Origin: CAYZED01 sp964477445
Lineage (GTDB): Bacteria > Bacillota > Clostridia > Lutisporales > Lutisporaceae
Reading direction: 5' to 3'
Length of the DNA: 64,000 nucleotides
Assembly: GCA_964477445.1 (NCBI GenBank)
Contig: CAYZED010000003.1
Coordinates: 134,584 to 198,583 of the forward strand
The position numbers and the translations under genes were made by a program. The notes under the pieces are model-generated. The model had not been told where the DNA came from. It saw only the letters and a program-made list of their open reading frames with translations, and made no database searches. Shown one piece after another: positions 1 through 8,969 of the stretch (the stretch's first letter is position 1; the number at the start of each line of letters is the position of its first letter).

Positions 1-243
1 AATGTCTGATACAAAAGACAGGTAACATATCTAAATATAATTGTACATACAAAAAATCTCTATCTATTTCCTCAACTGAATAAAGCCACAATCCATTATA
101 AAATGGGCTGTAACTTCACTTTGAATACTATAACTTGTTTTATTGTGATATTATGTATCTAAGAGGATGTATTGTGAGCTATTCAAGGTAGTATTTTTAC
201 ATTTACAGAACAATAATATGATAATCGGGGGTAAATAACAATT
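1..243. other. Window start, non-coding leader before degV
   Basis: AT-rich sequence with no credible gene. A GGGGG run at about 228-232 could serve as a distant Shine-Dalgarno element for the gene starting at 244. No recognisable RNA structure or repeat is seen. Confidence 0.4.
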
Positions 244-1131
244 ATGGCGAAATATATACTAAGTTGTTGTTCTACAGCAGATTTAACTGAAGAGCATTTT
301 AAAGAAAGAGATATTCACTTTGTTTGCTTTCACTATTCGTTAGATGGAAAACAATATTCTGATGATTTGGGAAAATCGCTTTCTTTTGAAGAGTTTTACA
401 AGAAAATGAGTGAAGGTGCAGAAACCAAAACATCTCAGGTGAATGTTAATGAATTTGTTGAACACTTCACACCATTTTTAGAACAAGGCATGGATATTTT
501 GCACGTATGCCTTTCAAGTGGCCTTTCGGGAGTTTATAATTCTGCCAACATTGCAAAAAGCATGTTACTAGAAAAATATCCGGATAAAAAAATTCACATT
601 GTAGATTCCCTCGGGGCATCCTCTGGCTATGGACTTCTTATGGATAAACTTGCAGAACTCCGCGATGGTGGTATGGGTATTGACGAGTTATGTGATTGGG
701 CAAATGAACATAAACTTGAACTTCATCATTGGTTTTTCTCGACCGACCTTACCTTTTATGTCAAAGGTGGGCGAATATCCAAGGCAGCAGGTTGGTTTGG
801 AACACTGCTTAGTATCTGCCCTCTGCTCAATATGAATGATAAGGGTCAGCTTATTCCTCGTTTTAAGATAAGAGGCAAGAAGTTAGTTATAAAAGAAATT
901 GTTAATAAAATGGAAGCTTTTGCACAGGACGGACTTGCTTATAACGGCAAATGCTACATCTCTAATGCAGGGTGCTATGAGGATGCGCAGTCTGTCGCTG
1001 AGCTTGTTGAAGAACGATTCCAAAACTTGAATGGTCACGTTGAAATTAACAGCGTCGGAACTACTATAGGTAGCCATACAGGTCCAGGCACACTTGCTTT
1101 GTTTTTCTGGGGGGATAAAAGGAATGAATGA
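244..1131 (+). CDS. DegV family fatty-acid-binding protein
   Basis: A 295-residue DegV-fold protein, the usual length for the family. DegV/FakB proteins bind a single fatty acid and in some Firmicutes present it to the kinase FakA; no fakA is nearby, so the role here is inferred. Family motifs occur in order: STADL near residue 10, TSQVNV near 63 (usually TSQPS), SSGLSGVYNSA near 91, VDSLGASSGYG near 125, GGRISKA near 176 and HTGPGT near 279. The start is an ATG with a G-rich element about 12 bases upstream. It is a single gene convergent with the next one, and its stop codon lies inside a strong shared hairpin terminator. Confidence 0.93.
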   Translation: MAKYILSCCSTADLTEEHFKERDIHFVCFHYSLDGKQYSDDLGKSLSFEEFYKKMSEGAETKTSQVNVNEFVEHFTPFLEQGMDILHVCLSSGLSGVYNSANIAKSMLLEKYPDKKIHIVDSLGASSGYGLLMDKLAELRDGGMGIDELCDWANEHKLELHHWFFSTDLTFYVKGGRISKAAGWFGTLLSICPLLNMNDKGQLIPRFKIRGKKLVIKEIVNKMEAFAQDGLAYNGKCYISNAGCYEDAQSVAELVEERFQNLNGHVEINSVGTTIGSHTGPGTLALFFWGDKRNE

Positions 1132-1168
1132 GTGAGAAAAGCGTCTTTCAACGCTTTTCTCACTCATT
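1127..1168. terminator. Bidirectional terminator between convergent genes
   Basis: A perfect 18-bp inverted repeat (1127-1144 and 1151-1168) with a 6-base loop. It contains the degV stop codon (1129-1131) and the stop codon of the minus-strand gene ending at 1164. Both flanks are A/T rich, so it can end transcription in either direction. Confidence 0.85.
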
Positions 1169-1565
1169 TATTCTTAATAATTATTCTATCAAGTATTTCT
1201 GCAGCTTTTTCTATTACAAACCTACACTTAATCTCATCATTTCTGTATTTCTCTTTGAGCGGCTTGCAATCTATTGAGCCCATCTCTTTTTCATATTCCT
1301 CAAATAATTCTTTTGTTAGTGTCTTTATTTTTTCGCTCTCATGAGCTCTTTCATCAATAAATACTCTCCCCAAAACCATTATTGAGGCGGTCAGCGCCCC
1401 ACACTTATCTTCAATGGCCATTCCTCCACCAAAGCCGGCAGCTAGCTTCAATGAGTTTTTATCTAACCCTAGTTTATATGCTTCATTTGCTGCATAGAGT
1501 ATTTTCTCAGCACAATTAAAATCTTCTTTTTCTCCAAAACCATTGTTAATCATTTCTTTAAGCAT
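1164..1565 (-). CDS. C_GCAxxG_C_C family probable redox protein
   Basis: A 133-residue protein of the C_GCAxxG_C_C family, named for its cysteine pattern. The expected cysteines are visible: NCAE near residue 19, a GFGGGM segment then KCGALTAS near 54-61, IDCKPL near 99 and IKCRF near 112. The biochemical role of the family is not settled; the cysteines suggest metal or disulfide redox chemistry. The start is an ATG behind a strong AGGAGG site that overlaps the end of the HD-GYP gene upstream (9-base gap), so the two are almost certainly cotranscribed. Confidence 0.85.
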   Translation of the reverse strand: MLKEMINNGFGEKEDFNCAEKILYAANEAYKLGLDKNSLKLAAGFGGGMAIEDKCGALTASIMVLGRVFIDERAHESEKIKTLTKELFEEYEKEMGSIDCKPLKEKYRNDEIKCRFVIEKAAEILDRIIIKNK

Positions 1566-1574
1566 GAAAACCTC

Positions 1575-2639
1575 CTACACTATCCTATCAATCATGAGCC
1601 CTGCGTTCTCTCTCAGTGAAAGATCTACCAGCCTTGTCTCCTCAATCTTGTTTCCTTCTTTGTCAAAGGCCACTAGGATTTTTGGTCTTAAATTAAACGT
1701 CTTCGTCTCTTCATCTATAATGATTCCAATCTCTTTAGTATTTAGCTCAACCCATTGTCCATATGGGAAAATAATAATCGTATTTATCAACGCTTCCACT
1801 ATTTCATGATTGAACTGCATGTTTCCAGACCCGAGCATATACTCTATCGTTTCAGATCTCTTATGTTTTGGTCTGTGTGGTCTGTCACTCATTAGTGCAT
1901 CAAAAACATCACAGGCGCCAATAATTTTGGCCATGATATGAATCTTTTCATTTGTTAATCCATTTGGATAACCTGAACCATCATATCTTTCGTGGTGTTC
2001 CGAAACAATACTAAAAATTTCTTGATTAAAACCGTATTCTTTAAGTATTTCAAAGCCTATCATAGGATGTCTCTTAATTAATGATTTCTCTTTATCCGAA
2101 AAAGAGTCTGTTTTATTATACATTTCTCGGCTTATTCCAAGCATTCCTATATCGCTAAGAATCGCTGCTGTCGCCAAAACCGCAAGTCTACTATCTGGAT
2201 AATAGAGTTCTTTTCCTAAGACTACAGAGTAAAATGCCATAGCTATACTGTGTCTGAATAAGTTTTCTCCCATAGCTCTAAGTAGTAAAAGCAAATCTGC
2301 TACACGGCTACTTCCCATTACTTCAAGAACCATTTCTTTAACAAACTCTGTATCCCTATCTTCTCTTATGTTTTTTCTGAGGCTATTATCAATAATAACC
2401 TCAGCTTCTTTTTTTAGAATTGTTCGTAAATCTACTGCAATAGTTTGATTGTCGAGATCAACAGATTTAAATATTCTCACTGAATAAATAAAGTATTTCT
2501 TTAGCCCCGCAATTGTAGCTTCGTTTAAAACTGTATCTTTTGAGAGAAGTATTTTTCCATTTGGATTATAAACATCGCTAGCAAGAACGTCTCCATTTTT
2601 TATGGCAGACACTTTCACTTCAATAATTTTCTCAACCAT
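1575..2639 (-). CDS. HD-GYP domain protein, HD motif degenerate
   Basis: About 354 residues. The N-terminal ~110 residues resemble the DUF3391-like region often found before HD-GYP domains, followed by an HD-GYP domain with RHSIAMAF, HPMIGFEIL, HHERYDGSGYP and DVFDALMSDRPHR. The segment that normally reads HDIGK reads SDIGM, so one metal-ligand histidine and the following lysine are missing. HD-GYP proteins normally hydrolyse cyclic di-GMP; this one may be weakly active or act as a binding or regulatory protein (inference). I place the start at the ATG at 2639, 8 bases after AGGGTGG; a GTG at 2651 is the in-frame alternative. It lies downstream of gyrA and directly upstream of the C_GCAxxG gene. 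Confidence 0.88.
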   Translation of the reverse strand: MVEKIIEVKVSAIKNGDVLASDVYNPNGKILLSKDTVLNEATIAGLKKYFIYSVRIFKSVDLDNQTIAVDLRTILKKEAEVIIDNSLRKNIREDRDTEFVKEMVLEVMGSSRVADLLLLLRAMGENLFRHSIAMAFYSVVLGKELYYPDSRLAVLATAAILSDIGMLGISREMYNKTDSFSDKEKSLIKRHPMIGFEILKEYGFNQEIFSIVSEHHERYDGSGYPNGLTNEKIHIMAKIIGACDVFDALMSDRPHRPKHKRSETIEYMLGSGNMQFNHEIVEALINTIIIFPYGQWVELNTKEIGIIIDEETKTFNLRPKILVAFDKEGNKIEETRLVDLSLRENAGLMIDRIV

Positions 2640-2716
2640 TAATTTCGCCACCCTTCAAACAATCTCTTTAGAACAATCTAGTCAATATCTCTGTCCTTAT
2701 TTAATAAACGAGTCCT

Positions 2717-5146
2717 TCATTCAAATTCTCCACTAATTTTCGCCATTGCCATAAGAACATTATTATCACCAATACGCATTAGCTTAACTCCTTGAGTGGA
2801 TCTTCCCTGCTCAGAAACTTCATTTACATTTATCCTAATTACTACATTGGAAGTATTTATTAGCATAACTTCATCATTTTCTTTAACGACTTTCATACCC
2901 ACTAATACTCCGGTTTTTGGCATAACCTTATATGTAAGAATTCCTTTTCCACCTCTAGTCTGGATTCTATACTCACTAACAGGTGTTCTTTTACCAAAAC
3001 CATTTTCACTTACAACTAGTAAATCCGCACCTTCTTCAATGATATCCATTCCAACTACAGCGTCACCTTTGTTTAGATTAATACCTCTAACTCCCATAGC
3101 TGTTCGGCCCATTGATCGAACGTCTTCTTCTGAGAACTTAATTGACATACCTTTTTTTGTGACAGTAATTAGTTCTGTAGTTCCACGAGTCAGCTTAACG
3201 CCAATTAGCTCATCATCTTCTAGAAGACTTATTGATATTAATCCAGTACTTCTATTTGTATCGTAATCTTTTAGCATTGTTTTCTTAACAGTGCCATGTT
3301 TTGTCATGAAAATTAGATATTTTCCGTCCTCAAAGTCTTTTATTTGAATAACGGCACTAATTTTTTCATCAGCGTCAAGTTGCAATAAGTTAACTAATGC
3401 TGTTCCCTTGGCTTGACGACCCGCTTCTGGGATTTCATAAGTTTTAAGCTTATACATCTTTCCTTTATTAGTAAAGAAAAGAATAAAATTATGAGTAGAC
3501 GTAATAAACAAATGCTCAACAAAATCTTCTTCTCTTGTTTGAAGCGCTGTAATTCCTCTGCCGCCTCTTCTCTGACTCTTATATGTGTCAGCTGGAAGCC
3601 TCTTAATATATCCAAAGTGAGTAATCGTAACCGCTACTTCATGCTCTTCAATCATATCTTCTATGTCGATATCATCTGCTGCAGATGTAACTTTAGTACG
3701 TCTATCGTCTCCGAATTTTTCTTTAATCGTTATTAATTCTTCTTTAATTAGCATAAGTATCATATATTCACTAGCTAATAAGGAATTATAGTATTCTATC
3801 GCCTTTATAAGCTGTAAATATTCATCTTCAATTTTTCCTCTTTCAAGACCTGTAAGCGCTCTCAACTTCATTTCTGCAATAGCTTCAGCCTGAATTTCTG
3901 TGAGACCAAATCTCTCCATCATTCTCTCTTTAGCTTCTGTAACATTTTTTGAACTTCTGATTATTTTAATTATTTCTTCGATATTATCAAGTGCAATCCT
4001 TAGACCTTCTAGAATGTGCGCTCTTGCTTCTGCCTTTCGGAGATCAAATTGAGTTCTTCTCGTAATGATTTCTTTTTGGTGTTTAAGATAATGATTTACG
4101 ATTTCCTTCAAAGTGAGTACTTTTGGCATTCCATTTACTAATGCGAGCTGTATTATGCTAAAAGTATCCTGAAGCTGAGTATGTTTATATAGATTATTCA
4201 AAATTATATTAGGATTAGCATCTTTCTTTAACTCGATAACTATTCTCATACCGCTTCTGTCAGATTCATCTCGAAGATCAGATATTCCTTCAATTTTCTT
4301 ATCTTTTACCAAATCAGCTATTTTCTCGATTAGATTCGCTTTGTTAACTTGATATGGCAATTCATTTACAATAATTCTTTGGCGATCCCTTGCCATAGGC
4401 TCAATATCTGTTTTTGCTCTAACTATTACTTTTCCACGTCCAGTAGCATATGCTTTTCGGAAGCCATCACGGCCCATTATTATTCCACCAGTAGGAAAGT
4501 CTGGCCCTTTAATGTGCTTTAATAAGTCTTCAACTTCAGCTTCTGGGTTCTCTATCGCTTCAATAATACAATCTATGGATTCTCTTAAGTTATGTGGAGG
4601 CATAGAAGTAGCCATACCTACAGCAATACCATTTGACCCATTAACTAATAAATTTGGATATCTTGAAGGAAGAACTGTCGGTTCTTTCAAACTCTCATCA
4701 TAGTTAGGTATAAAATTTACAGTTTCTTTTTCAATATCTCTCATTAATTCAACTGATATTTTTGACATTCTAGCTTCGGTATAACGCATCGCAGCGGCGC
4801 TATCGCCATCGACTGAACCAAAGTTACCATGTCCATCAATAAGCATGTATCTATATGAGAAATCCTGTGCCATTCTAACCATTGTGTCATAAACCGCAGC
4901 ATCACCATGTGGATGATACTTACCCAAAACTTCCCCAACCGTAGTTGCGGATTTTTTATATGGTTTTTCGGGCATGTAACCTAAGTCATGCATAGCATAT
5001 AGAATTCTTCTATGTACTGGTTTCAAACCATCTCTTACATCAGGAAGGGCTCGCGAAACGATTACGCTCATTGAATAATCTATAAAAGATTTTTTCATTT
5101 CGTCTTCAATATTTACTGGAATGACACTTTGTCTTTCTATCTCCAA
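2717..5146 (-). CDS. gyrA: DNA gyrase subunit A
   Basis: An 809-residue GyrA, with the breakage-reunion domain first and a C-terminal beta-pinwheel. The active tyrosine lies in AAAMRYTEARM near residue 121, and the GyrA box reads QRRGGRG near 530. With GyrB it forms the A2B2 complex that introduces negative supercoils. The start is a TTG about 10 bases after GGAGG. It follows gyrB by 105 bases, in the classic origin order. In the quinolone-resistance region the motif is GDAAVYD, so the residue aligned with E. coli Ser83 is alanine; this may lower quinolone binding. Confidence 0.98.
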   Translation of the reverse strand: MEIERQSVIPVNIEDEMKKSFIDYSMSVIVSRALPDVRDGLKPVHRRILYAMHDLGYMPEKPYKKSATTVGEVLGKYHPHGDAAVYDTMVRMAQDFSYRYMLIDGHGNFGSVDGDSAAAMRYTEARMSKISVELMRDIEKETVNFIPNYDESLKEPTVLPSRYPNLLVNGSNGIAVGMATSMPPHNLRESIDCIIEAIENPEAEVEDLLKHIKGPDFPTGGIIMGRDGFRKAYATGRGKVIVRAKTDIEPMARDRQRIIVNELPYQVNKANLIEKIADLVKDKKIEGISDLRDESDRSGMRIVIELKKDANPNIILNNLYKHTQLQDTFSIIQLALVNGMPKVLTLKEIVNHYLKHQKEIITRRTQFDLRKAEARAHILEGLRIALDNIEEIIKIIRSSKNVTEAKERMMERFGLTEIQAEAIAEMKLRALTGLERGKIEDEYLQLIKAIEYYNSLLASEYMILMLIKEELITIKEKFGDDRRTKVTSAADDIDIEDMIEEHEVAVTITHFGYIKRLPADTYKSQRRGGRGITALQTREEDFVEHLFITSTHNFILFFTNKGKMYKLKTYEIPEAGRQAKGTALVNLLQLDADEKISAVIQIKDFEDGKYLIFMTKHGTVKKTMLKDYDTNRSTGLISISLLEDDELIGVKLTRGTTELITVTKKGMSIKFSEEDVRSMGRTAMGVRGINLNKGDAVVGMDIIEEGADLLVVSENGFGKRTPVSEYRIQTRGGKGILTYKVMPKTGVLVGMKVVKENDEVMLINTSNVVIRINVNEVSEQGRSTQGVKLMRIGDNNVLMAMAKISGEFE

Positions 5147-5251
5147 AATTTTTATTCCTCCAAACTAAATTTCAATTGACTTCTAGTTTATACCAATTAT
5201 ATAGCGTTACATTAAATCATCTTAATATCTAGCTAAATTACATGCGTTTTC

Positions 5252-7162
5252 TTATACGTCAAGATTTCTAACATATTTTGCGTTATGTTCGATAAATTCA
5301 CGACGTGGCTCTACTTTATCTCCCATTAGTATTGTAAATATTTCATCTGCTGCCGCACCATCTTCAAGTGTTACTTGCAGTAGAGTTCTCGTTTCTGGAT
5401 TCATTGTGGTATCCCATAACTGTTCTGCATTCATTTCCCCAAGACCTTTATATCTCTGAATATATACTCCATCTCTACCGATTTCTTTTAGAACAATTTC
5501 TAATTCTCTATCGTTGTAACAATATTTTTCTACATTTCTCTTTTTAACTTTATATAATGGCGGTTGTGCAATATAAATACAACCTGCTGCGACTATCGGT
5601 TGCATATATCTATATAAGAAAGTTAGAAGAAGTGTTCTAATGTGCGACCCGTCGACATCAGCATCTGTCATAAGTATGATTCGACCGTATCTCATTTTTT
5701 CAATATTAAAATCATCTGAAATTCCAGCCCCAAAAGCAGTTATCATAGCTCTTATCTGCTCGCTAGTTAATATTTTATCAAGTCTCGCTTTTTCTACGTT
5801 TAATATTTTACCTCTTAGCGGAAGTATTGCTTGGAATTTTCTATCTCTACCTTGTTTAGCTGAACCGCCCGCCGAGTCTCCTTCGACTATATATATTTCG
5901 CAAAGCGCTGGATCTTTTTCTGAACAATCTGCAAGTTTACCAGGAAGCGTAGTACTCTCCAAAACTGATTTTCTTCTAGTTAATTCTCTAGCTTTCTTTG
6001 CAGCATCTCTGGCTCTAGCTGCTGTAAGCGCTTTATCCATTATTATTTTTGCCCATGAAGGATTTTCTTCAAGATATGCCTCGAACTTTTCGGTAACTAT
6101 TGAGTCCACAATACCTCTTACTTCTGTGTTTCCGAGCTTTGTTTTTGTTTGACCTTCAAATTGAGGATCTTGAAGTTTTACACTAATTACTGCAGATAGC
6201 CCTTCTCTTACATCTTCACCAATAAGATTAGGATCATTTTCTTTTAAAAACTTATATTTTCTTGAATAATCATTGATTATTTTTGTCATAGAATTTTTAA
6301 AACCAGTAGTATGTGTGCCGCCTTCTAATGTGTTAATGTTATTTGCAAAAGAAAAAATATTTTCTGAATAACTATCGTTATATTGGAACGCTATTTCAAC
6401 ATCAATATTATCTTTTCTATTATGAATGTAAATAGGTTCTGGGTGAAGTGCTTCTTTATTTTTGTTCAAATGTCGAACAAAAGAAACTATTCCTCCATCG
6501 TATTGGAAGGTTTTTTCTTCATTTTCTCTATCATCGCGCAAATTAATTTTTAAGCCTTTGTTAAGAAATGCCAATTCTCTTAATCTGTGCTCTAGAGTAT
6601 CAAAATGATAATCTAGTTCATCAAAAACCTCTGTATCTGGTTTAAAAGTTACTTTAGTTCCTGTAGAAGTGGATTTTCCAATTATATCAAGAGTAGTAAT
6701 TGCAGCTCCTCTGCAATATTTTTGGTAGTATAAATTACCATCTCTTTTTACTTCGACTTCTAAAGATTCTGAAAGAGCATTAACAACCGAAACCCCAACT
6801 CCATGAAGTCCACCTGAAACTTTATATCCACCGCCGCCAAATTTACTTCCTGCATGCAAAACAGTCAAAGCAACTTGAACTGCTGGTATTCCCAATTTAG
6901 GATGAATTCCTACCGGAAATCCTCTTCCATCATCTTCAACGCTAATGGAATTATCTGTTTTAATAACTACATTAATGTTTTTGCAATACCCTGCAAGTGC
7001 CTCATCTATGGAGTTATCTACAATTTCCCAAACTAAATGATGAAGTCCCTTACTTCCTGTGCTACCAATATACATCCCCGGTCTTTTTCTCACAGCTTCT
7101 AAGCCTTCTAATACCTGTATCTGTTCAGCCTCATAAGAGGAATTCATAATTTCGTCGGACAT
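5252..7162 (-). CDS. gyrB: DNA gyrase subunit B
   Basis: A 636-residue GyrB of the short Gram-positive form, without the ~170-residue insert of proteobacterial GyrB. The GHKL ATPase signatures are EIVDNSIDEALAG, DDGRGFPVG and GGLHGVGVSVVNALS. The TOPRIM motifs are YIVEGDSAGGSAKQGRDR and LMTDADVDGSHIRTLL. It powers supercoiling by GyrA. The ATG start is preceded by AGGAG. It lies between remB and gyrA, as in Bacillus. Confidence 0.98.
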   Translation of the reverse strand: MSDEIMNSSYEAEQIQVLEGLEAVRKRPGMYIGSTGSKGLHHLVWEIVDNSIDEALAGYCKNINVVIKTDNSISVEDDGRGFPVGIHPKLGIPAVQVALTVLHAGSKFGGGGYKVSGGLHGVGVSVVNALSESLEVEVKRDGNLYYQKYCRGAAITTLDIIGKSTSTGTKVTFKPDTEVFDELDYHFDTLEHRLRELAFLNKGLKINLRDDRENEEKTFQYDGGIVSFVRHLNKNKEALHPEPIYIHNRKDNIDVEIAFQYNDSYSENIFSFANNINTLEGGTHTTGFKNSMTKIINDYSRKYKFLKENDPNLIGEDVREGLSAVISVKLQDPQFEGQTKTKLGNTEVRGIVDSIVTEKFEAYLEENPSWAKIIMDKALTAARARDAAKKARELTRRKSVLESTTLPGKLADCSEKDPALCEIYIVEGDSAGGSAKQGRDRKFQAILPLRGKILNVEKARLDKILTSEQIRAMITAFGAGISDDFNIEKMRYGRIILMTDADVDGSHIRTLLLTFLYRYMQPIVAAGCIYIAQPPLYKVKKRNVEKYCYNDRELEIVLKEIGRDGVYIQRYKGLGEMNAEQLWDTTMNPETRTLLQVTLEDGAAADEIFTILMGDKVEPRREFIEHNAKYVRNLDV

Positions 7163-7270
7163 CTTGTTTCTCCTTTATACTCGAACTTTTTAATTATAAT
7201 AATTTTCTATTTATTTTTCTTTTACTTATTATATTTGTTTCTAAATAGGTTTAGGTAATATTTTACTAAT

Positions 7271-7543
7271 TTATTTAGAAATTGATATATCATCCATAAA
7301 CTTTGCTCTTTTAAACAATGTTGTTGATGAAATTGGAGAAAGATAAATAATAGTTTTTTTCCTTTTTTCAGTTAGTACAAAACTCTTTGGTTCATCTTCT
7401 GAAATTTTTACTACAAAACCATCATCCTCTGACATCTTTAAAAAATTCTTTGTATTAACTGATGCCCCACTAGTATCAACATCAAATATCGCAATAATAT
7501 CTCCTTGAGATACTACTACACTTCCACCTAAATGTATGAACAT
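7271..7543 (-). CDS. remB: RemB-like DUF370 protein
   Basis: A 90-residue DUF370 protein starting MFIHLGGSVVVSQGDIIAI, the position and family of Bacillus subtilis RemB (YaaB), a regulator linked to matrix gene expression. In this organism the target is unknown. The start chosen is the ATG at 7543, behind AGAGAGG; an upstream in-frame ATG would add 26 residues unlike the family. It overlaps the end of recF by 16 bases, implying translational coupling. Confidence 0.88.
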   Translation of the reverse strand: MFIHLGGSVVVSQGDIIAIFDVDTSGASVNTKNFLKMSEDDGFVVKISEDEPKSFVLTEKRKKTIIYLSPISSTTLFKRAKFMDDISISK

Positions 7544-8664
7544 ATATTTCCTCTCTCTACTTTGAAATATTTTATTACTTCTACATCCTTTAATCCTCTT
7601 ATAACATCTGCATCTGTACAAGTTATTATAGATTGCATTCCTTTAAGGTATCTTAATAAATATTCTTTACGTTCACTGTCTAATTCTGAAAAAACATCAT
7701 CAAGCAAAAGCACAGGAGAATGACCTGCTTCTTCTTTCATAATTTTTAATTCAGCTATTTTCAACGCAAGAAGAACAGTCCTTTGTTGTCCTTGAGACCC
7801 AAAATTTCTAACTTCTCTGCCATTAACTAAAAGCGAAAAATCATCTCGATGAGGACCAACAGAAGTATGTCCTTTTTTAATATCCATATTTCTATTTTCA
7901 AAAAGTTTTTTTTCAAAAGCTTCCCCAATACCCATTGTACCATGTTTTTGACTATTTTCAAAAATTGAAGAAACATATTTAACATTTAATTTATCATTTT
8001 TGCCGGATACTTCATCACAAACTATAGAAGCTGAATCTTTTATTAACTTAATAAATATTTCTCTCTCTTCAATTATTTTGATTCCATATTTTACTAATTG
8101 CTTATCCCATACATCTAAAAGATTACTTAAGTTTATACTTTCTCTGTTTTTTTGGAGTGTCATATTTCTTTGATCCAAAACTTTGCTATAACTAGAAAGA
8201 GAATGATAATAAGATGGTTTAAGCTGTGAAAGTGCAACATCCATAAATCTTCTTCTTTCAGCTGGGCCGCCTTTAACTATTGACATATGATCCGGTGAAA
8301 ATATTACTGTATAAAGATGTCCAAGTAATTCCGATAACTTTTCTTTTTTCACTCCATTAACTGAAATAAACTTCTTTTTATCTCTATTAAATCTATAATC
8401 TAAAAATGTAAAATCATCATTTTCGCAACTTTCTTCTTCACAAATTTCTGCTTTTATTTCTGCTATATCTTCATCCCATCTGATTAGCTCAGCTTCTTTT
8501 CTGGTTCTATGAGATCTGCCTGTAGAAATAATACTTATAGCTTCAATGAAATTTGTTTTTCCTTGAGCATTCAGTCCTGAAATAATATTAACTCCCGAAC
8601 ATAATTCTAATGTTTGAGAGCAATAATTTCTAAAATTCTTAATGTTAATTGTCTTTAGACGCAT
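7528..8664 (-). CDS. recF: DNA replication and repair protein RecF
   Basis: A 378-residue SMC-like ATPase that acts with RecO and RecR to load RecA at gapped DNA. Visible motifs are the Walker A GLNAQGKTNFIEA near residue 30, the signature-like segment FGSQGQQRTVLLALK, and the Walker B PVLLLDDVFSELD near 325. The start overlaps the end of yaaA by 10 bases and the 3' end overlaps remB, so the genes form a tight operon. Confidence 0.97.
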   Translation of the reverse strand: MRLKTINIKNFRNYCSQTLELCSGVNIISGLNAQGKTNFIEAISIISTGRSHRTRKEAELIRWDEDIAEIKAEICEEESCENDDFTFLDYRFNRDKKKFISVNGVKKEKLSELLGHLYTVIFSPDHMSIVKGGPAERRRFMDVALSQLKPSYYHSLSSYSKVLDQRNMTLQKNRESINLSNLLDVWDKQLVKYGIKIIEEREIFIKLIKDSASIVCDEVSGKNDKLNVKYVSSIFENSQKHGTMGIGEAFEKKLFENRNMDIKKGHTSVGPHRDDFSLLVNGREVRNFGSQGQQRTVLLALKIAELKIMKEEAGHSPVLLLDDVFSELDSERKEYLLRYLKGMQSIITCTDADVIRGLKDVEVIKYFKVERGNICSYI

Positions 8665-8867
8665 TTTATTATATATTCCTCATCATTAAATACAATAATA
8701 TCGCCATTTCTTAATTTTTTTCCTCTAGCTATTTCAATAACTCCATTTACTTTAACTAGACCGTCACTTATTGCAAGTTTTGCCATTCCACCTGATTCAA
8801 CTAAATTTTCAAATTTCAAAAATTGATCAAGCTTTATGAATTCAGTTTTAATTTCACATTCTGTCAT
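8655..8867 (-). CDS. yaaA: S4-domain protein YaaA (RlbA)
   Basis: A 70-residue S4-like RNA-binding protein with the typical sequence FLKFENLVESGGMAKLAI near residues 17-34 followed by GLVKVNGVIE. The Bacillus homologue lies at the same place between dnaN and recF and has been linked to ribosome assembly. The ATG start follows AGAGG. It is separated from dnaN by about 100 bases that include a short repeat shared with the parB leader. Confidence 0.93.
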   Translation of the reverse strand: MTECEIKTEFIKLDQFLKFENLVESGGMAKLAISDGLVKVNGVIEIARGKKLRNGDIIVFNDEEYIIKCV

Positions 8868-8888
8868 AGTAACCTCTTTTCTTACATT

Positions 8889-8931
8889 TTCCGATTTCTT
8901 AGTCGTAGATGTATAGTTTCGTAAGAACTCA
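8889..8931. repeat. About 40-nt repeat shared with the parB leader
   Basis: The segment around 8889-8931, with core TAGTTTCGTAAGA, closely matches 20352-20394 upstream of parB. The two copies differ by a few substitutions and single-base indels. It lies in the dnaN-yaaA gap. Function unknown. Confidence 0.6.
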
Positions 8932-8969
8932 ATTTATTCTATTTATTAAACATGTTTATAAAAAATATT

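Noticed and set aside
1132..1344. Plus-strand open frame after degV
   Set aside because: It is antisense to the C_GCAxxG gene, begins in the terminator hairpin and has no ribosome-binding site or recognisable sequence.
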